Shown here in pieces: positions 1-11,424 of a stretch of 64,000 bases of DNA (position 1 is the stretch's first letter; each line of letters starts with the position of its first letter). Made by a program: the position numbers and the translations under genes. This DNA comes from Nematostella vectensis (taxonomy: Eukaryota; Cnidaria; Anthozoa; Actiniaria; Edwardsiidae), in assembly GCF_932526225.1 (NCBI RefSeq), contig NC_064042.1:16426751-16490750 (forward strand), in the 5' to 3' direction. The notes under the pieces are model-generated. The model searched no databases, was not told the DNA's origin, and saw only the letters and a list, made by a program, of their open reading frames with translations.

Positions 1-2026
1 CATGCTATAATAATACGGCATTTTTCGTTTTTTTTTTTGTTGTGAACGGAGGCTGCTTTTGAAATTCGCGCCATTTTTCCAGTGTCAATCAGTCCTTTTT
101 GCTCCAGGCTCACTCTTTTCCTTCCTCCGAGCCTTCACTGAGTTTGTTATTGTGGATAGCATATTCAACCAAAAGAACAGTCGGTCTTTGAGTCATAAGC
201 AGTGCAATGGCCATTTGCAGTGGTGGCGAAATCCTTTTTGAGACCGAAGCACCCTATTCAACATAGAGCTTTCTATAGGAGACGAAGGTCGACTTAAGAG
301 AATTAAGGATCAACAAAAAGATTGCAAATCCTGTCTTGGTTCATCAAAGGAAACCTCAACTACACAGAAATCCGATTTGCTAGAAGCACTATTCACGAAC
401 CTTGAGTAATCAACAACTGATATGTATACTTATTCATGCTGGATTCCTCCCTTCTTTCAAGCAACTCAACCCTACATTCCTTTTAAATAGCTTTCGATTA
501 AATCCCAGGAAGCCAGTCCGATGAATTTATCTATTCACTAAGTCTATTCTATTTAAAAAAAAACGAAAGGGAAGTGTTCGTTTTGTAGTCTTTGTATTGA
601 CCCGCAAAGCATTGCATTTTGTTGACAGGGCCACTCTGCCAGCATGCAGATGCAATGTGTTTGCGGTGACTCCATGAAGTGGATAAACTCACCAACTATG
701 TCATCTGGAAGTGTGGTAAAATACTATGTCAAAATTAGGTCAGATGTTTGTGTATCTCTCTTCATAATTTTGTCATGTAAGCTTATATAAATAGCGACTA
801 CAATAGAATTATTACATTGTCTATACTGTTCAGAATGATGCTTCATGGCCTTGAATCAACTGATCACAGAGACAGTATGCTAATGTTTGTGAGGCAGCCC
901 TGATATGATATGGAGATATTTGGCATAGGCATAAAGGATGATATACAACTTCAAATTTTGAATCTTTGAATCATCGCCCACACCTCACCCCAACAATGTT
1001 CTAGTGTCCTGTGTAGGATTTAGGGGGGGGAGCATTCAGCTCATATTCACTTAAACAAGCAATACTACATTTGTTTTACTACACTTGTTGTGTTTTATAC
1101 AGTAGCTTTGCATATACATGTCTTTAGCAGGATGTGTGTATATATCTTTATTAGACATAAATTTTTGCATGATATCTATGTCAGGGCACACCCCCTTGAC
1201 AATTCATGGCTATGTGCTCCAGAAACCTAAATCTGAAATAGACAGCAAGCCATGTTAGGACCTACTATCAAATAATAGCCCCTCTCCATATGCCCAGGTT
1301 CCTAAAATGCGTATCTTATCTCTACAAAATACTATTCATCATAATGCATTACAACACATCTCGGTTTATGTACACATCAAATATACTAAATTGGTGTGTT
1401 ATTTCTGTAGTTCATGACACATCTTACGTATACTACTATTTTGTGTAACTATTCAATAACAAAGGCAATTTTCCTAACCATGCAGTTTATTTTTCCATCA
1501 TTGTGAAAACATATACAAAAGATGAAACAATAAACAATCTATATAACAAGGGTTTTCTGATGTCTATATTTTGAGAAAATGGAACAGGGCCCCATACCCC
1601 TAACTTCCCTGCTTGGAATTGGGAGTTCCATGTAATATAAGGAAAATGCAGATAATAAAATCAAGATGATTTGATGCATCCTTGAAAATACAAACTAACA
1701 TCCCCATTGCTCTCATAATCTGGATTAGCCTACACTTCACATCTTACTTCCTCCTTGAGACTGCCACTGTCATCAGTGTTGTTCATATATGATAACAATG
1801 TTAGGATGACTATAGGCATGCTGCCTAATCAACTCAAACAACAAGTAGTTTTCATTATTTTATTTACTCTGGATTACAGTATATTTGGGGGAAATCTTCA
1901 GGTACAGTGGTTACATACATTCTTTTCTATTGTGTTTCTATTGTAAACTGCATAGATTAGTCGGTGCATGTAAAGCACACTTGATCATGCCTAAATCCAG
2001 GTATTTACAATAAACAAATATTAACA
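1..2026. other. No gene recognised
   Basis: AT-rich DNA with short, unconvincing open frames on both strands. I see no splice-flanked exon, retroelement domain or tandem array that I can support. It may be 3' flank or intron of a gene to the left. Confidence 0.5.
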
Positions 2027-2783
2027 TTATACTGGTAGTGGAGAGCTGGTAGTAGTAGGAGAAGTGGTTTGAGGAGATGCAAGCTCGGAACTTGGGCTCC
2101 AAACTTTGCGCACTTGGATAGGTCTGTAATTGAAATGTAAATAGGTCAAAGGCAAAGTGACATATGATCTAAGTGCAACAATCAATGTTTTAACTGGCAT
2201 TAGCTTATTCTATCTTTAGAACATTTTATTCATTGCCTAACAAAACCATTTGGATGCCATTTTTTCACTGAGAAGCGGAATGGTTATTATGAATACCAAA
2301 CGAGAAAATCGATGCAACTTGGGTAAAGATTGAGTAAAGCACTTCATAAGCGGATAAGCCTTTGATAAATGTACAACTCCCATGCCAAAAAGCAAAAACT
2401 TCTCCTTGGACTTAGAAGCGAAATACGAGCGAAGGAGCGACACAAATGAAGTTGTGCGCTTGTTTCTTTACATTCACATCGCCGGTTATCTAACACCCGT
2501 AAGAGATCGAAATAAGAAAGAGAGAAGGACCTACTCGTTACACTTTTTTCGACAATTTTGAGGATTTATTGACGAAAGAAAGCCGCAAACATGCCTAAGT
2601 CCGAACGGGGAAACTTTATCTCTTGTTTTAAAGGGGTAGAAAATAATTTCTATTTACGATTGAGATATGTATTTTCTGCTGTAAAACATTGTACTTTTTA
2701 TGCTACAGATACTGTTGCATTTAATACGTTTCTGATAACAAATAGACCAAATTTTTACTTACTTGCACTGTAGCTCGACTCAT
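2027..2783 (-). CDS. Candidate small multi-exon gene
   Basis: Product not recognised. The first coding exon would be 2763-2783 (MSRATVQ) followed by a GTAAGT donor, about 100 bp downstream of a TATA box on the same strand. The last exon would be 2027-2123: acceptor tttcaattacag, then a frame reading PIQVRKVWSPSSELASPQTT and a further Ser/Thr/Pro-rich stretch to a TAA stop. A middle exon must exist to join the phases. One possible acceptor lies near 2491 (frame begins ITGDVNVKKQAHNF) but its donor is unclear. All three frames of the last exon are open, so the frame choice is weak. The last exon could instead belong to the PHD-like gene further right. Confidence 0.3.
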
Positions 2784-2886
2784 TTTCTGGTTTGTCGGGA
2801 GCCCCGTGAGACACGTCCGCACGCTTTGAAGTCTCGACTCAACTGATTTGATTGACAGATTTTTTGGAGGAAACAAGGGTTCCTTC

Positions 2887-2907
2887 CTTTTATAGCGCGC
2901 ATGCGTG
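2887..2907 (-). promoter_or_regulatory. TATA box and NRF1-like site of a - strand promoter
   Basis: Read on the - strand, 2894-2887 is TATAAAAG, directly preceded by a GCATGCGCGC stretch resembling an NRF1 half-site. The candidate ATG lies about 105 bp downstream at 2783, a sensible distance for a short 5' UTR. Motif recognition only. Confidence 0.4.
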
Positions 2908-3193
2908 TTTAACAATGCTCAGAGGAGTTACTGGAAGGACTTTAGCCTTATCCCCTAAATTTTTGCTGGTTTATGTTTTTTCATGGTTCGTTTTAGTTTT
3001 TTTTTTTCAAATAACATATAATAATTATTGTGTAGAAATTGGCTTTAAGCAAGAAAATAAATAGCCTAAACAAACCAGAACCTGTAATCAGTTACATGGC
3101 TTTCATGTATATAAAAAAGAAAAATCTGACTCTGAGTTCCAAATGAAAGGCCTTGCTGGATTCTACAGGCATTGACTGGTTGTACGGGAAAAA

Positions 3194-3304
3194 TATATAA
3201 TCCATCCTATATAATCCATCCTATATAATCCATCCTATATAATCCATCCTATATAATCCATCCTATATAATCCATCCTATATAATCCATCCTATATAATC
3301 CATC
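3194..3304. repeat. 14-bp tandem repeat (tataatccatccta)
   Basis: About eight near-perfect copies of a 14-bp unit lie head to tail. No coding meaning is apparent. It sits between the two - strand gene candidates. Confidence 0.9.
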
Positions 3305-4573
3305 TGCTATTGTGGTGATGGCAGGCTTAACAAGCGTGTCCATGCGTTTCAGAGAGAGTTTGAACCTACAAACTTTTAGGGTGGTGAAACTCTTTGCTCA
3401 GTCCAACTTTCCGCTGAACAAGTATATAAAGGGTTTTAGTGCCAGCTGCCTTGACAAAAAATTGCTGCTAAGTAAAAATTCAGAAATGCTTTTAACATGT
3501 ATTCAAGTAGCTTTCTATAACAGTGAAAAAAAGTATAGTTTTTGGGATAAAATTCCACCACACGGATTTTTATATATATTCTATATTCCTATCGTCCATA
3601 TAACTCCTTTAAACAGAATAGATTGAAAAAGATAAGTACACAACATTTCATGTTTTTTTTCAAATTCCAAAGCTGATTTAATTATTTTCCAAATTTGAGA
3701 GTGTGGGTGCCCTGTGGTAACCCAAAAACCTACCCAGGCTCTTTTTTAGCAGATATTTTACTAAATAAAATAAAATGGACCTCTAGATGCAAGAATGTAA
3801 TGTTTTGTTAACTTTTCTAAATCTAATTTCAGTTAAACAATTATTTTTAAAAAATTCAGACGTGGGTTCCCTGTGGTTTTTAACTGGAATAAACAACCAC
3901 GTTGTACAGCCACACCCATAGCTTTTTGAAGCGTAATCATATATTTTTTGAATCAGTATGGAAAGGGCGTTCAGATGATATATGTCTCCCCAAATATCTG
4001 AGGGGGGGAGGGTTTCACGTTCTGGCCCACGGGCTATACTTTCAACAAAGCACATCACATGTTATTAGTACAATGATCAATAAAAGCATATTTCCCATTG
4101 CAACTTATAACATTATTTTGCCTCCAAAATTTTTTAATTACTACCACACTATCGCTGCACTATCACTGCACCACACATTTTATCGCATTATTCTGAAAAA
4201 ATGGGACACACTATTTCCAAATTTTGACTGCACTTTACAATATGCCCTACACATTATGTGACAAAAATCATGAATTATGTTGATTGCACAATATGTCCAT
4301 GTTTGATAACTGAGCAAAAAAAAAAAACGAAATGTCAAATGTTTATTTCATCAACCTGTATCCTCCATGACAGTTGAATTGTCCCACGCCTCAGAAGGTT
4401 TTAGAAAAATGAGCAATTACAATTTTTCAGTAAATTAGACATTTCACATTTGATTTTTTGGACAAAATGCTGCTATCTTTGCTAAGCATAATTTCAAATC
4501 AACTCATATACTGTAACATTGCACTAAAAGAGAATTGAGGAACACACCTTAGTGTGAATAGTGTTATACATAC

Positions 4574-4732
4574 TGGGTTTCAAGCATTCAGCACATTTGA
4601 TCATCTCTTCGATGTCACTGTTTTCATCATCTTCTGTGCCGTAGCAGATACAACACTCCGGCTGTGCCTCCAGATTACTACCGCTTCCACATTTAGTCTC
4701 AGAACCACTTAGACGGCTAGACTGCCGTCTCC
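4574..4732 (-). CDS. PHD-like zinc-finger protein, exon 3 (partial gene)
   Basis: The acceptor is ttattttcacttag. The exon completes the glycine codon left split by exon 2 and continues RRQSSRLSGSETK, then ECCICYGTEDDENSDIEEMI with KCAEC following. The Cys-x2-Cys, 16 residues, Cys-x2-Cys spacing and the 'EEMIKCAEC' core resemble the first half of the first PHD finger of DPF and KAT6-type chromatin proteins. I place the donor at a strong GTATGT (4573-4568). An alternative donor GTGTGT at 4547 would extend the exon to 4548. No later exon was identified. The N-terminus also faintly resembles KAT7, which lacks a PHD finger, so the family is left open. Confidence 0.6.
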
Positions 4733-5766
4733 CTAAGTGAAAATAATAAGATAACTAACTTTATGCTTTGTCTATTGGATATGAAAACAAATGGTCTTTA
4801 TAAAACAAATGATATGCAGAGTAATTCCTTATTTACTTGCAAATTAATAAAAGTATACATTTGTTTAAAAAATAATTAATAACTTTTAACTAGGGTCTTC
4901 AATAACCCAATGTGCTGAGTATAACTTAAAAAAAATTTGGTGGTTAATTTTGTATTTAAAATCTTTTTTTTTTACTATTTTGCCGACGTATCTATAGTGT
5001 AGAATATCAGACGTTCTGTGATAACACTTTGAGTGACAAATACCACATAGGTGTTGCTATGAGAAGACCCCATCCCGGCTAATAGAATTTGGCATGGCGT
5101 GTATTGTCTTTTTATCCTCGAATGGCCCATCTAGTGTTGCTATCATGAATTTTTTTCAAATTCAAAAGAAAGATCCTTGCCACTCAAACAGCAAAACAGG
5201 GACGAGTAGCCAATTAAAAGGCATGGCTGGAAAGATAAATATGTGTTCTATAACTCTGCGAGGTTTATTTTGTCGTGCGAGTCTGAATTTCGAAAAGATC
5301 GGTAGATTTGTTGACCGCTTTGGAATTTGGTGGTTGTCAGAGTTTGCAACCTTGTCTATTTTATATACAGAAGGTGACGGGAAAAATTTGCAGCGGCTTA
5401 AACAGCTTAGTATGGCAAATAATGGCAGGTTTGAGTAGCAGCGTCAAGCTACTGTTTTATTTTCAAATCAGCATATTTATTTCAACGAGATTTGTTTGCT
5501 CATACAAACTCTGTAATAAACCTACACTCGTTGTAAGCCTAGGATACCTGTGGTTGGCAAATTCCCCATGTTTTTAGGGACTTTTTTCAACATTTTAGCA
5601 AATTACTTGGGATTTCACAGCCTTTTGTGGATTTCGTGGATTTCGCGAAATATCAGAAGGCCTGCTACCAGCAAGTCATTGACTGCTTGCATTCTAGCGT
5701 GTCTGCTTATGATTCAGCTCTAGCTAATTTAATTATAGGCCATAGAAAAGCAAGAACATTTGTACT

Positions 5767-6321
5767 TAGTGGTAATACCACAGGAATAAGGATACTTTGT
5801 CAGCAATTTCTTTATAAAATAAACAAAAATGAATCCCCAATTTATGTTTAATATTGAACTCAGTGTGTCAGCGGCAAGATAAGTACAAGGGTGAGCTGTC
5901 AATCAATCATGTCTCATACCAACATCACTACATTGGCCATAACTAGGCAGGTTTTTGAACAATGGAATCGAGCGTTGTTTCACTTCCTTCTTATTTTATA
6001 AAGAACCTAAATACGACGATAGGTTCGGAGAGGGCTCGGGCTTGTCACAAACACTAGAGGCTATGGTTACTCAGTACCGTTCAAATGTTTCGAGACTTGA
6101 AAACAACGAACGCCAGGGTTTTTAGACAAGAGAAAAAGAAATATAACAAGAGGCAACAAAAAAGGATTTCGCTAACTCAGAAGGCAGGAGACATTTTGGA
6201 TTATAAGGATAGAAATATTTTATTCGCTGAGTTCAATATATAACGCAATTGGGGATTCATTTTTGTTTATTTCATAAAGAAATCGCTGACAAAGTATCCT
6301 AATTCCCGTGGTAATACTGAG
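5767..6321. mobile_element. Foldback element with ~95-bp inverted arms
   Basis: The segment at 5767-5865 matches the reverse complement of 6225-6320 at roughly 85-90% identity. Both arms include the string aaataaacaaaaatgaatcc. About 360 bp of unrelated DNA separates them. This is the layout of a non-autonomous foldback or MITE-like DNA element, or a remnant of one with long terminal inverted repeats. It lies in the intron between exons 2 and 3 of the PHD-like gene. I could not fix a target-site duplication. Confidence 0.65.
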
Positions 6322-6352
6322 TGAGGTTGTTCTGAAAACTTTATAAGCTTAC

Positions 6353-6515
6353 CTTTTTTACGGAAGGTGACGCGACGAGGCCTACTGGACTTCAAGTGAT
6401 CGCCCTTCCTCGGAGAACTCGATCTTGAAGGAACGCTGTCCGAATCGTTGTTGTCTGAAAAAGTTTCTATATCGACCTCAAAATCAGAGTCGCCGGAACC
6501 TTCTCTTTGAGAACG
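6353..6515 (-). CDS. PHD-like zinc-finger protein, exon 2
   Basis: The acceptor tttctcatactgtag and donor AAAAAAG/gtaagc bound a 163-bp open frame, phase 0 in and phase 1 out. It joins exon 1 to read RKRK-RSQREGSGDSDFEVDIE, then an Asp/Ser-rich stretch, then a basic SSRPRRVTFRKKG tail. The alternating acidic, serine-rich and basic composition is typical of disordered N-termini of nuclear chromatin proteins. It matches no catalytic family that I can see. Confidence 0.65.
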
Positions 6516-6682
6516 CTACAGTATGAGAAACAAGTGCAACGAGATGTAAGCTTGGTCTTAAGTAACTTAGTAGTATGATTAATCTATTTATAAGCTAAGT
6601 AAGCTTAATAGTCCTTTAGATCTACCAAGAATGGACACTACAAGTCTTTGCATAACGATACATCCCATGACTTTACCCATAC

Positions 6683-6697
6683 CTTTCTCTTTCGCAT
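6683..6697 (-). CDS. PHD-like zinc-finger protein, first coding exon
   Basis: A very short first exon, ATGCGAAAGAGAAAG (MRKRK), is followed by a GTATGG donor and is in phase with exon 2. An upstream ATG at 6751 opens a four-codon uORF (MADK, stop) inside the presumed 5' leader. The main start was chosen because it is the only in-frame ATG before the donor. The gene diverges from NFRKB, with start codons about 370 bp apart. Confidence 0.55.
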
Positions 6698-7068
6698 ATT
6701 AGCAGGCGCACAATCGATCAATTGTTCGGATTATCTTTATTTGTCCGCCATTTTGGTTTTTAAGCGCCAAAAAAGCTCAATCAAAGAAAATAACGCGAAA
6801 TTCGATTGGTCAAAATGAGTCAGTTTCGGCCAATGAAAGGCTCGCTTAGAATTATACAAGTCAGCGGTGTCATCTCAAAAACAATATGGCGGCAGAATGA
6901 AAAAGACAAGAGAATGAGTGTGTCGGTGTGTCTTCGATTTCTTACAATTGAGGCGACAGAATAAAAACAAGTGTTATTTTCGGAAATTCAAACTGTGAAT
7001 ACATTGTGATGTGATGGGATAAGTATTTTTTGTCACAATATCGGGTAGTTCGGTGGTTTTTGTGAGTC
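6698..7068. promoter_or_regulatory. Shared divergent promoter of NFRKB and the PHD-like gene
   Basis: There is no TATA box. A CCAAT box occurs on each strand: ATTGG at 6805-6809 and CCAAT at 6830-6834. YY1-like motifs (ATGGCGGM preceded by A-rich bases) face outward on both sides: 6756-6743 on the - strand (ccaaaATGGCGGAC) and 6881-6893 on the + strand (acaatATGGCGGC). TATA-less, CCAAT plus YY1 promoters are typical of housekeeping chromatin genes. Transcription starts are inferred, not seen. Confidence 0.55.
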
Positions 7069-7137
7069 ATGGCCGATGTGGAGATTTGTAATCTAGCGGG
7101 AAGCGAGATGGCTTTGCCTATCGACCTCGTCAACCAG
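7069..7137 (+). CDS. NFRKB: NFRKB exon 1 (start codon)
   Basis: ATG at 7069, in the context gtcATGGCC, opens 23 codons: MADVEICNLAGSEMALPIDL then VNQ, ended by CAG/gtcagt. The 'ALPIDL' part aligns with the VSLPEDL that precedes the human DEUBAD domain. Phase 0 out. This start was chosen because it is the first ATG in frame and lies about 180 bp from the promoter motifs. Confidence 0.8.
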
Positions 7138-9884
7138 GTCAGTATACCATGATGCAGTGTTTTATACATTCTGAGGTTCAAAGCGATGCGCACATAGTAA
7201 ATGATATTGCTCATCACGTTGACTCTTTCTGTTTGTTATGCTGATTCTATTACCGTAAATGATATTGCTCATCACGTTGACTCTTTCTGTTTGTTATGCT
7301 GATTCTATTACCGTAAATGAAGTAAGTAATAAACGCAATAAGGGCGCCCACTAAGTTAGTAAGTTTGTGTTGAGCGCCGCTTTACCAAACACCCCATGTC
7401 TATTAAATATTCTCCCCTTGCTACCCTCCCTCTCCGCCTAAAAACAAACTAGACCCTGCGTGCAAAGTTGACTGGGATACCTGAGATCTGCAACTTGTTT
7501 GTGTGACATGTATGACATGAAAGATTCTACTGCCTACTTTGGATATAATAAAACAATATATATAATCTTGTTTTTTTATTGTAAATGCCATATCACAACA
7601 CTGATTGGGGCAAGAAAGGTAAGGGCATCATCTCTTCAGGTGTGGGGTGGACTTGAGGTGTGCTCCATGAAAGTAGACAGGGCTGATTGTCCTATCTTCA
7701 AATACTATCCTCACATCAGAGTTAGCACCCAAATAAAATTAAGGAAAGCTGAGAATGTGTTTTAAAATTGTTATTTCTTAAACATTTCTTTGGTTCACTG
7801 CCCTCAATTTGCTATCACTTAAATTTATTTTAACACCCAAAGTAAGTCCTATTGTATTAACAATATGATTTTATTGAAATGTATTATTTTATTTATGTAA
7901 GTTACAAGTAAACAACAACATTTATTTATTTTGAAGCCAAATGAGAGGGCTATAGAATATCCAGACTTGATTGAAATTTATAGAGCATAAACATATTTAC
8001 AAGATCAACAACACTACAAAAATATTACAAATCTCTAGATTTTATTGAAAATGTTCCATAAAAATAAAATGATATTGGATGGAGATAAAGGTATTTCAGG
8101 GAAGTAATAAAACTTAAGCTTATCTAAAAGAAGCACCAAAGTACCAAAATAATTTTCATAGATTTAAGTACATATTTTACACTTACATGACTTACAACAC
8201 CTATGCTGTACTTTATTAAAATCGACATGGTTAAAATGATGAGATTCAATGAGAGAGATCAAGATATTTTATAGTAAGAAAATAAAATTCATCTTAGGGT
8301 AGCCGGTCAAGTGTCCAATGTAAAGTAGATTCATTGACAAAGCGATTTGTAGGAGACGATTTCCATCAATTGTTTCAAACTAGTTCCACTTCAAAATAGA
8401 TTAAGCAATCAAGGTAAATACCTCGAGTCCATTCATGAGTGTCCAGAGCACATTTAATTACGTCTTGAAGTAAGCTGTATGAGTCTAAAGCAGTCAGCTT
8501 TCTTATCTTGAGCCGCATGTCTCGCACTCGGTCGCAAATGTAAACACGAGTAAATACAGCGAAATCAATCCAATCTGAGATGATCTCCAAAATAACTTGG
8601 TAGAAATTGAGGCTATGGTTAAATATGCAGTTATTAAATCGCGAATCGGGCCTTCAACTGCACAAATAACATGGATCTGAGAGCTGGAATCTCAAATTCA
8701 AGATGGCGGCCATGACACAGTTTTAAATTGTGCAAAAGTTTTTGGTAATTTGGCATTACGATGACGTAGGACAGTAGGCTAGATACTTTGTGTAAGAAAA
8801 AGGCTTTAGTAAGGTCGCAATCGATACACTAAAATAAGAAGTATCGCCTGTGGTGCAAGGGTTCGTGGGAATTGCACTGTGCAAATCACGAGATGACAGA
8901 AAAAAAAAACAGTCGCATTTTATGAGTGGGCTACCACAGGTATCCCAGTAACAACTTATAGTACTGACCAAAAGTAGTGCAAACTATTGGCCAAAATTCA
9001 CTGAATAACCCACCCCAAGCACATCCAAAAACTCCCAAAATTGGTCGGATTTCAGCTGTGCCAAAAATCTGTTGTTTTACACTCTCCCAAACGCACTCAA
9101 TTTTCATTTAAACAAGGATTTTGAGGCAAACATGTTTTTTTCCTATTCAAAGGAAATCTACTATTCCATGCTCAAATACTCAACGCTTAAAGGTTTGAGA
9201 ACTTGCTTACTAGATGTTACATGCGTTGTTTGCTGATTGCACATGTTAAGGAGCTTAGATAATCAAGCTTTAAATATTTCCCATAGAAAGAGATCTTTAC
9301 AATCTAGACCACTCAACGCTAAAAGTTTTGAGAATTTACTAATCCTAACTCTCTTGCGGGAATTTAAAGGTACAGTCCTTGAGACGCAAATATTTTGAAC
9401 ATTTAGACGCACATGTTATTATGGAACTATTGAATGTCTTCCTGAAACCATCAAAATTTAGTACACCCCCGCCATTTATTTGATCATTTACGGTACTGTA
9501 CAGGACCCAAGTCATACTTACTGTGCGCTTCTGAAGGATGTGAAGAACAGATATTACTGTGAAGAAATTACTTTGGACTCAAAGAAGCTTTTTGAAGTCG
9601 ACCAACTGCTATCCCTTGGGGGTGTTAAATGATTTTTCTGATTTTGCTATCACTTAGGGGATAAAATGTAACTAGCTGCTATTCCTAAGGGGGTATTTAA
9701 CATTTTTTTTACCATTCTGTTATCTCTTAGGGTTAAAAATTTATTCGACCACACCCAATTTGCTATCTCTTAAGGGTACGAATTTCTGTTGACCACACCC
9801 AAAGTGCCATCCCTAAGGGTTAAAATAGATTTTGCTGACGATAACCCCGTCTGGGTCCAATGCTAGCTCCTAACTTGATCCTAT
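7138..9884. other. NFRKB intron 1, left part
   Basis: Apart from a 58-bp tandem duplication near its start, this is AT-rich intron with no exon I can support. A short aagATGGCGGCC YY1-like motif occurs near 8700-8712. Around 9600-9830 there are loose repeats of 'gctatcycttaggggt' type sequence. Confidence 0.6.
7197..7320. repeat. 58-bp tandem duplication
   Basis: Two identical 58-bp copies (7197-7254 and 7255-7312) and the first few bases of a third lie 60 bp inside intron 1. The unit begins gtaaatgatattgctc. The perfect identity suggests a recent event or an assembly artefact. Confidence 0.9.
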
Positions 9885-10820
9885 TCCTACTTGGCTTATG
9901 AAGAAGTGTATAAATGAACTTTCTACAGTTATAATGAATATGGTCATTTTCTACTGGACGTGTTCCGGATGATTGGAAGTTTGCTTTTCGACCTCTCTCG
10001 AAGGAGCTGGGGCTTGAAGTTGTTTCTCTCTGGGTGAAAACAGTGTGTCTGTATTGACCACCATCAGTGCAAGGACTTTGACCTCATGAGTGGAGTCCCT
10101 CAATGCAGCTGTCTGGGTCCTGTACTCTTTTAAATAATGTACGTATCATGTTTGTTTCATGTCGTGAAAAAAAAATCTACCCACATCATAGACCTATGTG
10201 GATGACAGGTAATTCTATCTTTTCGTCCGGAATTTACCAAGTCCAAGGCGAGCGATGCCTGCCTAAAAACGCCTGCAACGGAGGCTACCAAGTCCCAAAA
10301 GGAGACAGTTAAAGCCACAGAGGACTGTATTGTTGACATCAGAAGCTGGATGGGCTATCAAGAACTGATGCTGAATGACAGCAAGGCCAAGTTCATCATG
10401 CCTGGGTCGCATCAGCAGCTAGCTAAAGTCAACTTTGATGGCATCAGAGTTGGCTCTTCTAACATCCAGCCAGTCAGCTCCGTGTGCAAATTGTCTCATG
10501 GTTTGACAGCTCTATGACCATTAATAGTCCATATTGGCAAGGTGTGTTTAAATTCTTCTCGTTTCTTACTAAAGATGGCACAAAGACACTTATTCACCCT
10601 TATACTGTATCGTCTTTAAAGAGTTCTCAACGCAGCTGCCCATGGAGCCTGTCTGGTCCCTTGCTACGCGAACATCACCCCTGTTCTTCAACAGCTACAC
10701 TGGCTCCCTGTCATTTGCCGTGTCTGGTTCAAAGTGGTGCTTCTGATATTCAAGGAGAAAAAGGGACTAGCCCCAGTCTACCTGAGCTGATTGGAGTGAG
10801 GCGATCAAGCTACACATAGC
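9885..10820 (+). mobile_element. L2/CR1-like LINE relic, 5' piece (reverse transcriptase)
   Basis: Frame-broken non-LTR reverse transcriptase. Recognisable blocks are SGVPQCSCLGPVLF near 10090-10130, TYVDD (catalytic Asp pair) near 10190, MLNDSKAKFIMPGSHQQL near 10370-10430, and RVLNAAAHGACLVPCYANI followed by TPVLQQLHWLPV near 10620-10720. Several frameshifts make it dead. It stops at GLAPVYLSELIGVRRSSYT, and the rest of the same LINE resumes at 13937 after an inserted transposon. Confidence 0.8.
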
Positions 10821-11424
10821 AGGGTTCGTAGTTTACCTGAGCTGATTGGAGTGAGGCAATCAAGCTACACATAACAGGGTTCGTAGTTTACCTGAGCTGA
10901 TTGGAGTGAGGCAATCAAGCTACACATAACAGGGTTCGTAGTTTACCTGAGCTGATTGGAGTGAGGCAATCAAGCTACACATAACAGGGTTCGTAGTTTA
11001 CCTGAGCTGATTGGAGTGAGGCAATCAAGCTACACATAACAGGGTTCGTAGTTTACCTGAGCTGATTGGAATGAGGCAATCAAGCTACACGTAACAGGGT
11101 TCGTAGTTTACCTGAGCTGATTGGAGTGAGGCGATCAAGCTACACATAGCAGGGTTCGTAGTTTACCTGAGCTGATTGGAGTGAGGCGATCAAGCTACAC
11201 ATAACAGGGTTCGTAGTTTACCTGAGCTGATTGGAGTGATGCGATTAAGCTACACATAACAGGGTTCGTAGTTCACCTGAGCTGATTGGAGTGAGGCGAT
11301 CAAGCTACACATAGCAGGGTTCGTAGTTTACCTGAGCTGATTGGAGCGAGGCAATCAAGCTACACATAGCAGGGTTCGTAGTTTACCCGAGCTGATTGGA
11401 GTGAGGCAATCAAGCTACACATAA
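10772..11424. repeat. 55-bp minisatellite spanning a LINE/transposon junction
   Basis: About 12 copies of a 55-bp unit. The unit contains cctgagctgattggagtgag and caagctacacataa from the LINE coding end, followed by cagggttcgta. The last part matches the first bases of the hAT-like terminal repeat that begins immediately after the array. The array is therefore made of host-LINE flank plus transposon end. Confidence 0.9.

Noticed and set aside
5094-5577. Two overlapping frames of 89-114 codons
   Set aside because: They lie in the intron of the PHD-like gene, with no splice signals, no family similarity and AT-biased content.
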